A DNA stretch of 10,957 nt. Origin: an uncultured Thermoanaerobacteraceae bacterium. Its GTDB lineage: Bacteria; Bacillota; DSM-12270; Thermacetogeniales; Thermacetogeniaceae. Positions 7,043-10,957 of the stretch are shown piece after piece. Below the pieces are notes generated by a model. That model searched no databases and was not told the origin of the DNA. It was given only the letters and a program-made list of their open reading frames with translations. Each line of letters opens with the position of its first letter. The stretch's first letter is position 1. A program made the translations under genes and the position numbers. The stretch spans positions 1 through 10,957 of the forward strand of contig CALGIY010000057.1 in assembly GCA_937914965.1 (NCBI GenBank), given 5' to 3'.

Positions 7043-7573
7043 ATTATTAAGGATTTGCGGGTCAATGAAGAGATCCGAGTTCGGGATGCCCGGGTGATTG
7101 ACAGCAATGGCCAACAGTTGGGGGTTATGCTGGTCAAAGAAGCGCTCCGCACTGCAGCGGAGCAGGGTTTGGATCTCGTTGAGGTAGCACCTCAAGCCAG
7201 ACCGCCGGTTTGCCGGATAATGGACTACGGCAAGTACAAGTATGAACAAAGCAAACGAGAACGGGATGCCCGAAAAAAACAGCGGGTCATCAATGTCAAG
7301 GAACTGAAGATTAGGCCTGGGATCGAGGAGCATGATTTTCAGGTCAAAGTTAGGAACGCTCGGCGTTTTTTAACAGATGGAGACAAGATAAAATTGACAT
7401 TGATGTTTAGGGGACGGCAAATTACTCATGCTTCCCTGGGTCGTAATGTGTGTCTCAAGTTTTACCAAGAGCTAGAAAGCCAGGCAGTCATGGAAAGGGA
7501 GCCCAAAGTAGAAGGGCGGAATATGATTATGATCCTGGCCCCCAGATCCCAGGAGCAGGTGAAAGGAGACTAG
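7043..7573 (+). CDS. infC: Translation initiation factor IF-3, probable ATT start
   Basis: IF-3 binds the 30S subunit, prevents premature 50S joining and checks initiator tRNA and start-codon pairing. The protein shows the N-terminal domain VNEEIRVRDARVIDSNGQQLG, the linker region PPVCRIMDYGKYKYE with KKQRVINVKELK, and the C-terminal domain with RGRQITH and GRNMIMILAP. I place the start at ATT 7043-7045, giving (M)IKDLRVNEEIR and 176 residues, because IF-3 proteins of this group begin MISKD-like and GAGGAGGTG lies 7 bases upstream. No ATG or GTG fits. A TTG at 7055 would remove the conserved IKD and leave the ribosome binding site 19 bases away. ATT starts are known for infC and let IF-3 limit its own synthesis. 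It is the first gene of infC-rpmI-rplT; rpmI follows after 3 bases. Confidence 0.95.
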   Translation: MIKDLRVNEEIRVRDARVIDSNGQQLGVMLVKEALRTAAEQGLDLVEVAPQARPPVCRIMDYGKYKYEQSKRERDARKKQRVINVKELKIRPGIEEHDFQVKVRNARRFLTDGDKIKLTLMFRGRQITHASLGRNVCLKFYQELESQAVMEREPKVEGRNMIMILAPRSQEQVKGD

Positions 7574-7576
7574 ATC

Positions 7577-7774
7577 ATGCCGAAGATGAAGAGTCACCGT
7601 GGGGCTGCGAAGAGATTTAAACTTACTTCTGGCGGGCTTTGGAAGCGTTCTAAGGCTAATAAAAGTCATAAATTAGCTAAGAAGTCCAGCATACGCAAGC
7701 GGCGTCTCCGCCAGCCAGGGATCGTCAGCCTATCTGAACAAAAAAAATTGAAACGCTTACTGCCTTACCTGTAA
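7577..7774 (+). CDS. rpmI: 50S ribosomal protein L35 (bL35)
   Basis: This is a 65-residue, strongly basic protein of the usual L35 length. It has the family opening [14 protein letters not shown], a central Lys/Arg-rich [15 protein letters not shown], and a C-terminal leucine-rich end. It is a small structural protein of the large ribosomal subunit. The ATG at 7577 is preceded by AAAGGAG lying inside the last codons of infC, so translation is probably coupled. It sits between infC and rplT, the standard bacterial order. Confidence 0.97.
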   Translation: MPKMKSHRGAAKRFKLTSGGLWKRSKANKSHKLAKKSSIRKRRLRQPGIVSLSEQKKLKRLLPYL

Positions 7775-7796
7775 GAACATAAGGAGGTTAACGGCC

Positions 7797-8150
7797 ATGG
7801 CAAGGGTAAAGGGTGGACCAGCTGCACGGCACCGCCATAAAAAAGTATTGAAGCTGGCACGGGGCTACCGGGGAGCAAAGAGCAAGACTTACCGGGTTGC
7901 CAACCAGCAGGTTATGAAGTCTCTGAACTATGCTTATATTCACCGGAGACTGCGGAAGAGAGATTTCCGTAAACTGTGGATTACACGAATCAATGCGGCA
8001 GCTCGCATGCAAGGGCTTTCTTACAATAAGTTTATGAGCGGGTTAAAAAAAGCTGGCGTCGCCGTAAATAGAAAGATGCTAGCTGAACTTGCCGTCAATG
8101 ATACAGCTTCTTTTGGTAAACTTGTTGAACTTGCCAAGCGAAGCTTGTAA
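7797..8150 (+). CDS. rplT: 50S ribosomal protein L20 (bL20)
   Basis: This 117-residue basic protein opens [20 protein letters not shown] and continues [15 protein letters not shown] and [19 protein letters not shown], all typical of L20. L20 is an early 23S rRNA-binding protein needed for 50S assembly, and in Firmicutes it represses its own operon through the leader RNA. The ATG at 7797 follows a strong AAGGAGG at 7781-7787. It is the last gene of the infC-rpmI-rplT unit and is followed by a strong intrinsic terminator. It is presumably the ligand for the leader at 6894-7042. Confidence 0.98.
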   Translation: MARVKGGPAARHRHKKVLKLARGYRGAKSKTYRVANQQVMKSLNYAYIHRRLRKRDFRKLWITRINAAARMQGLSYNKFMSGLKKAGVAVNRKMLAELAVNDTASFGKLVELAKRSL

Positions 8151-8168
8151 TTGCAAACAAGAAATGTT

Positions 8169-8202
8169 AAAAAAGTATGGTTACTAGAACCATACTTTTT
8201 TT
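8169..8202 (+). terminator. Intrinsic terminator after rplT
   Basis: AAAAAAGTATGGTT (8169-8182) and AACCATACTTTTTT (8188-8201) form a perfect 14-bp stem with a 5-base loop and a run of seven Ts. The symmetric A/T flanks would also let it act on the opposite strand. It closes the infC-rpmI-rplT unit and lies only 26 bases before the next start codon. Confidence 0.92.
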
Positions 8203-8228
8203 ATATTGATAAAAAGGAACATAGGTGA

Positions 8229-9038
8229 TTGCTCTTGGAAGTCAAGACTGCTAAACAGGCAATTCGATTGGTCCGGGACTTAAAAAGAAGAAAACACCGG
8301 GAAAGTACGGACCGTTTTCTAATCGAAGGTGTCAACTTTGTCGAAGAGGCTCTTTTAAGCGGGGTTAATCTTGATTACCTCCTGGTTACGGAGAAACTCT
8401 GTCGGCGTGAAAAAGGAAAAGCTGTACTTGATCTCGCTGGGTCTCGGGAGATAACTCTTTTTTTTGTGGAGGAAGATGTCCTGGCCAAACTGGCCGATAC
8501 CGGGACCCCTCAAGGGGTTTTAGCTGTATGCTCCATGCCATCCTGGAATGAGTCCGAAGCTTTGCAAAGAAGTGATGCTTTTCTGGTTGCTCTTGATGGC
8601 CTTCAAGATCCTGGGAATTTGGGCACGATTATCCGATCCTGTGCTGGTGTAGGTGCAAGTGGTGTTTTTTTAGGGGAGGGTACAGTAGACCTTTACAACC
8701 CTAAAGTTCTGCGATCAACGATGGGAACAGTTTTTGGTGTTCCTACTTTTCATAAAGTGGAGCTTACTTCCTTAGTCAAAAAACTGAAGCGGTTAGGGTT
8801 CCTTACAATTGCTGCAGATCCTAGGGCAGATTTAAAATATTATCATGCTGATTTCCGTAAAAGTCCTCTACTGGTTCTGATCGGGAATGAAGGTCGCGGG
8901 ATCAGCTCGGATCTCCTGGATCTTGTTGATCTTAGAGTTTGCATCCCCCTACGGGAAGGTGTCGAGTCCTTGAATGCTTCGGTTGCCGCAGCACTGATCC
9001 TCTATGAAATCTACCGCCAGCGGGACTCGGGAAAATAG
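8229..9038 (+). CDS. SpoU/TrmH-family 2'-O-ribose RNA methyltransferase (YsgA/RlmP-like)
   Basis: This 269-residue SPOUT enzyme has an N-terminal substrate-binding domain (about 1-105, including RFLIEGVNFVEEALLSG) and the three SpoU motifs. These are motif 1 LQDPGNLGTIIR (about 125-136, with N130 and R136), motif 2 LLVLIGNEGRG (about 214-224), and motif 3 IPLREGVESLNASVA (about 239-253). These form the trefoil-knot SAM site. The B. subtilis homologue next to pheS, YsgA, has been reported as RlmP, which methylates a guanosine in the 23S rRNA A-loop. Position supports that orthology but sequence alone cannot separate it from RlmB-type enzymes. The start is TTG at 8229 with AAGGA about 10 bases upstream, or TTG at 8235 with AGGTGA six bases upstream. 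No promoter is visible between the preceding terminator and the gene. Confidence 0.9.
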   Translation: MLLEVKTAKQAIRLVRDLKRRKHRESTDRFLIEGVNFVEEALLSGVNLDYLLVTEKLCRREKGKAVLDLAGSREITLFFVEEDVLAKLADTGTPQGVLAVCSMPSWNESEALQRSDAFLVALDGLQDPGNLGTIIRSCAGVGASGVFLGEGTVDLYNPKVLRSTMGTVFGVPTFHKVELTSLVKKLKRLGFLTIAADPRADLKYYHADFRKSPLLVLIGNEGRGISSDLLDLVDLRVCIPLREGVESLNASVAAALILYEIYRQRDSGK

Positions 9039-9116
9039 TGGCAGGTATTATTACCCTGTACAGAGAAATTTATCTGCTGAAGAGTTATCTAATGGGGTTG
9101 GGAGGGATGTTCGTTC

Positions 9117-9998
9117 ATGGAGGTATTTAAGGAAAAGAAACCGGAATTTTGGAGACAGACCTGGCAGGATGCACATAATCATTCACTGCATGCTAGAAAG
9201 CGTAAAGATCTGGACGAGCTTGCTTATTGGGATGCGATGGCTGATTTCTTTGCTAAAACAGCTAGAAAACGAAGCAACAAAAAGGGGCGTTCACAAACAG
9301 TCTTATCCTGGTTGGAACAGGGGGGAGCCTGGCAGTCAGGGATGGAGATTTTGGACATCGGAGCAGGTGTAGGAAACTTTACGATTCCCATGGCACAGCA
9401 GGCTAAACGGGTTGTGGCTTTGGAGCCAGCGCCCGCTATGTTAGAAGCTATGCGAGGGAGGGTAAATGAGGCTGGACTCACTAATGTAGAGTACCTGGAA
9501 CAGGAATGGCAGATGCTCGATCCGCAGGTAGAAGGGCTCAGAGGCAGCTTCGATCTGGTTTTTGCATCACTTACTCCAGGGATTAGAGATGTGGAGACAC
9601 TGGAAAAGATGTGCGCTTGCTCTCGCCGCTGGTGTTTCTTGTGTGATTTTGCGGGGCGCCGTTGGTTTCCTGGGCATGAGGACTTATGGCAGTTGATTTT
9701 CGGCGAAAAAATGCCCTTACCTGGGCACGATATTATGTATCCCCTGAATTATCTCTACGTGTCAGGTTACCTGCCGTTTTTCAGAACGTGGATAGATGTG
9801 CGGGATCGAGAAATGTCTGTGGAAGAAGCTGTTGCCAGTTTTGAGCTGTACTTCTGGTCCTACACGACACTGACACCTGAGATTAAAAGGACGATCAGGA
9901 GTTACGTGGAAGAGCGGTCGGTCAGAGGGTTGTACCAGGAACGATACCACATTCGGTTAGGGATGATCCTCTGGTCGGTTACTGAAAGGATGATATAA
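9117..9998 (+). CDS. Class I SAM-dependent methyltransferase, substrate unknown
   Basis: This 293-residue soluble protein has a Rossmann-type methyltransferase core. Motif I is ILDIGAGVGNFTIPMA (about 78-93), the acidic residue after strand 2 is E103 in VVALEPAPAML, and the strand 4 region is FDLVFASLTPGI (about 145-156). The N-terminal part (about 1-70) is basic and helical, and the C-terminal half is rich in aromatic residues (PLNYLYVSGYLPFFRTW). The SAM-binding fold is clear. The substrate is not: I recognise no RNA-binding domain or small-molecule signature. The ATG at 9117 follows GGAGGG at 9101-9106, about 10 bases upstream. It lies 78 bases after the SpoU-family gene and probably shares its transcript. 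A role in rRNA, tRNA or ribosomal protein modification is suggested only by context. Confidence 0.85.
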   Translation: MEVFKEKKPEFWRQTWQDAHNHSLHARKRKDLDELAYWDAMADFFAKTARKRSNKKGRSQTVLSWLEQGGAWQSGMEILDIGAGVGNFTIPMAQQAKRVVALEPAPAMLEAMRGRVNEAGLTNVEYLEQEWQMLDPQVEGLRGSFDLVFASLTPGIRDVETLEKMCACSRRWCFLCDFAGRRWFPGHEDLWQLIFGEKMPLPGHDIMYPLNYLYVSGYLPFFRTWIDVRDREMSVEEAVASFELYFWSYTTLTPEIKRTIRSYVEERSVRGLYQERYHIRLGMILWSVTERMI

Positions 9999-10000
9999 TT

Positions 10001-10053
10001 AAAATTCCACTTTGTGAGATGCAGCTGTGCAACTACTTCTGCAGTGGGATTTT
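10001..10053 (+). terminator. Weak candidate terminator after the class I methyltransferase gene
   Basis: AAAATTCCACT (10001-10011) pairs with AGTGGGATTTT (10043-10053), with one G-U pair, enclosing an inner TGCAG/CTGCA stem (10020-10024 with 10039-10043, sharing one base with the outer arm). It starts two bases after the stop codon. The downstream T-run is only four bases, so efficiency is doubtful. Confidence 0.4.
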
Positions 10054-10068
10054 GCGGGGTTTCAGCTA

Positions 10069-10097
10069 TTGTCGAAGTGGGAACCATATGATATAAT
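10069..10097 (+). promoter_or_regulatory. Sigma-A promoter upstream of the YqzL-like gene and the pheS leader
   Basis: TTGTCG (10069-10074) and a perfect TATAAT (10092-10097) are separated by 17 bases. The predicted start is near 10104, about 40 bases before the YqzL-like start codon. I see no comparable promoter between that gene and the pheS T-box, so this one may drive both. Confidence 0.7.
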
Positions 10098-10142
10098 GCG
10101 GGCAAGGTGCATCCAGTTTATCTCCAAAAAGGATGTGAGGGG

Positions 10143-10235
10143 ATGTCGATTCCTGCTCGTTTCTATTGGATGATTTTTAAGTATACCGGTTCACCGCGAG
10201 CATTTATTCTGTACCGTAAATATCTTCTTCACTAA
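10143..10235 (+). CDS. YqzL-like small protein (30 residues)
   Basis: The frame from ATG 10143 to TAA 10233-10235 encodes 30 residues: MSIPARFYWMIF, then KYTGSPRAFILYRKYLLH. The pattern FYWxIFxxTGSxxAFxLYRK resembles the YqzL family of tiny Firmicutes proteins (aromatic-Trp, then Phe, Thr-Gly-Ser and a Leu-Tyr-basic end), whose function is unknown. AAAAAGGATGTGAGGGG immediately upstream supplies a ribosome binding site (AAAGG about 10 bases from the ATG), and a good promoter lies about 45 bases upstream. It sits between the class I methyltransferase gene and the pheS T-box. It is shorter than most members I recall, so some C-terminal residues may be missing. The alternative is a chance frame in a long leader, but the motif match with correctly placed signals makes that less likely. 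Confidence 0.68.
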   Translation: MSIPARFYWMIFKYTGSPRAFILYRKYLLH

Positions 10236-10269
10236 CACTGGATGGTTTTCCTCAATTGAAACTGTAAAA

Positions 10270-10532
10270 GCGATGATCGGGATGAGTAAGCTGCAGACCC
10301 TTGCAGGGAGGTTGTACCATAGACTGGGAGTACAGCTAGGGTTGCTTATCTGAAGTTCGCCCGTTAGCTGCACTGCTGAACACTTGAGAGTTATGGCAGG
10401 GTTACTAGGTGGTGCCGGTTGTACCGTTAAAAACATGGTTTTACCTTCGAAGTGGGCCTGAGGCCAAGAAGGGTGGTACCGCGCGGGTTTTATAACCCCC
10501 GTCCCTTAGTGAACGGGGGTTTTTGGTTTTTT
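10270..10532 (+). promoter_or_regulatory. T-box leader (phenylalanine-responsive) of pheS
   Basis: The leader contains a GAGTA S-turn-like element (10284-10288) preceded by CGGG (10278-10281). The opposite strand is GAAGTTCGCCCG, where CCCG (10360-10363) pairs with CGGG and TTC (10356-10358) is the specifier, a Phe codon. The T-box AGGGTGGTACCGCG follows at 10470-10483. AAGGG just inside the T-box can pair with CCCTT (10503-10507) to form the antiterminator, which excludes the terminator. Uncharged tRNA-Phe would therefore switch on pheS. The middle part (10370-10465) should hold Stems II/III; I did not fold it. Confidence 0.92.
10494..10532 (+). terminator. Regulated terminator of the pheS T-box
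   Basis: AACCCCCGT (10494-10502) pairs perfectly with ACGGGGGTT (10513-10521) around a 10-base loop, followed by TTT, GG and a run of seven Ts. The loop holds the CCCTT needed by the antiterminator, so the two folds are mutually exclusive. Confidence 0.9.
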
Positions 10533-10560
10533 TATGTTGGAAAGGGGTGTTTTTTACAGG

Positions 10561-10957
10561 GTGGAACAGGATATCCAGAGAATTAAAGAACTCGCTTTGA
10601 ATGAACTTAAAGGTGCACAAATCCGGGAGCAACTTCAAGAGGTTCGGGTTAAGTACCTGGGGAAAAAAGGCCAGTTAACTAAAGTTTTAAGGGGAATGGG
10701 AAAAGTATCCCCAGAACTGCGGCCAAAGCTTGGACAGCTAGCCAATGATGTGCGCCTAGCCCTGGAGGGAGAGTTGGACAAGAGGTTGGATGTGCTGCTT
10801 GGACAGGAGAAAGAGAGGAAGCTGGCGGAGGAGGCCATTGATGTAACCCTCCCCGGATGTGTTCTCCAGCGCGGCCACAAGCACCCCCTGACCATTGTTC
10901 TCGAAGAAATTAAGGATGTCTTTACTGCTATGGGATTCGAAGTGGCAGATGGGCCTG
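10561..10957 (+). CDS. pheS: Phenylalanine--tRNA ligase alpha subunit, 5' part (cut by window edge)
   Basis: PheS is the catalytic subunit of the (alpha-beta)2 class II enzyme that charges tRNA-Phe. The 132 complete codons visible cover the N-terminal coiled-coil arm (about 1-85), with the family-typical VKYLGKKGQLTKVLRGMGK and LANDVRLALE. They then run into the start of the catalytic domain: AIDVTLPG, HKHPLTIVLEEIKDVF, and MGFEVADGP at the edge. The start is GTG at 10561, giving MEQDIQRIKEL, which aligns with the usual PheS N-terminus. AAAGGGG (10541-10547) is about 13 bases upstream, rather far. In-frame ATG 10534 would add nine residues but lies just after the terminator T-run and lacks a ribosome binding site. 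The frame stays open to 10957; pheT is expected beyond. Expression should follow the T-box immediately upstream. Confidence 0.95.
   Translation, partial: MEQDIQRIKELALNELKGAQIREQLQEVRVKYLGKKGQLTKVLRGMGKVSPELRPKLGQLANDVRLALEGELDKRLDVLLGQEKERKLAEEAIDVTLPGCVLQRGHKHPLTIVLEEIKDVFTAMGFEVADGP

Noticed and set aside
9038..9130. A 30-codon GTG frame (begins MAGIITLYREIY) whose start overlaps the TAG of the SpoU methyltransferase gene and whose end overlaps the class I methyltransferase start
   Set aside because: The TAGTG overlap resembles translational coupling, but the upstream GGGA is a weak binding site, the product matches no family I know, and the strong GGAGGG inside it serves the next gene.
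10110..10244. Inverted repeat CATCCAGT (10110-10117) and ACTGGATG (10237-10244) flanking the YqzL-like gene
   Set aside because: An 8-base match over about 130 bases is not rare by chance, and the true T-box Stem I is clearly located further downstream at about 10275-10366.
10191..10895. Several minus-strand open frames opposite the T-box leader and pheS
   Set aside because: They lie antisense to a well-defined RNA leader and a conserved gene, and their products have no family resemblance.

Overview
The window looks like chromosomal DNA from a spore-forming, Gram-positive Clostridia-type bacterium, plausibly Peptococcaceae-like. This is an inference from a YtxC-family gene directly upstream of thrS, T-box leaders on two aminoacyl-tRNA synthetase genes, an L20-type leader on infC-rpmI-rplT, a YqzL-like micro-gene, strong AGGAGG-type ribosome binding sites, frequent TTG/GTG starts and moderate G+C. 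No exact species can be named from sequence alone.

Left third (1-3282, minus strand): two polytopic membrane protein genes, an oligosaccharide flippase (Wzx/MurJ-type fold) and a large GT-C-like membrane protein. They look like the end of a cell-surface polysaccharide locus that continues off the left edge. The GT-C-like gene is visibly more A+T-rich than the rest of the window, which suggests a variable or acquired segment. A divergent intergenic region (3283-3601) separates it from the conserved core.

Middle and right (3602-10957, plus strand): ytxC; a sigma-A-type promoter and a threonine T-box leader; thrS; an intergenic region with a 22-bp tandem repeat and two copies of a 13-bp perfect palindrome; a promoter and L20-type attenuator leader; infC (probable ATT start), rpmI and rplT; a strong intrinsic terminator; a SpoU-family rRNA methyltransferase gene (YsgA/RlmP-like); an unassigned class I SAM methyltransferase gene; a promoter; a 30-codon YqzL-like gene; a phenylalanine T-box leader; and the 5' part of pheS, cut by the right edge.

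Functionally the right two-thirds is a translation block. It holds two tRNA-charging enzymes, each predicted to be controlled by the uncharged level of its own tRNA. It also holds initiation factor 3 with two large-subunit proteins under L20 feedback, and an rRNA modification enzyme. I see no CRISPR array, transposase, tRNA or rRNA, and no evidence of a wholly new system. The best second-look items are the unannotated micro-gene ahead of the pheS T-box, the paired palindromes and tandem repeat between thrS and infC, the non-canonical infC start, and the orphan methyltransferase inserted between the rRNA methyltransferase gene and pheS.
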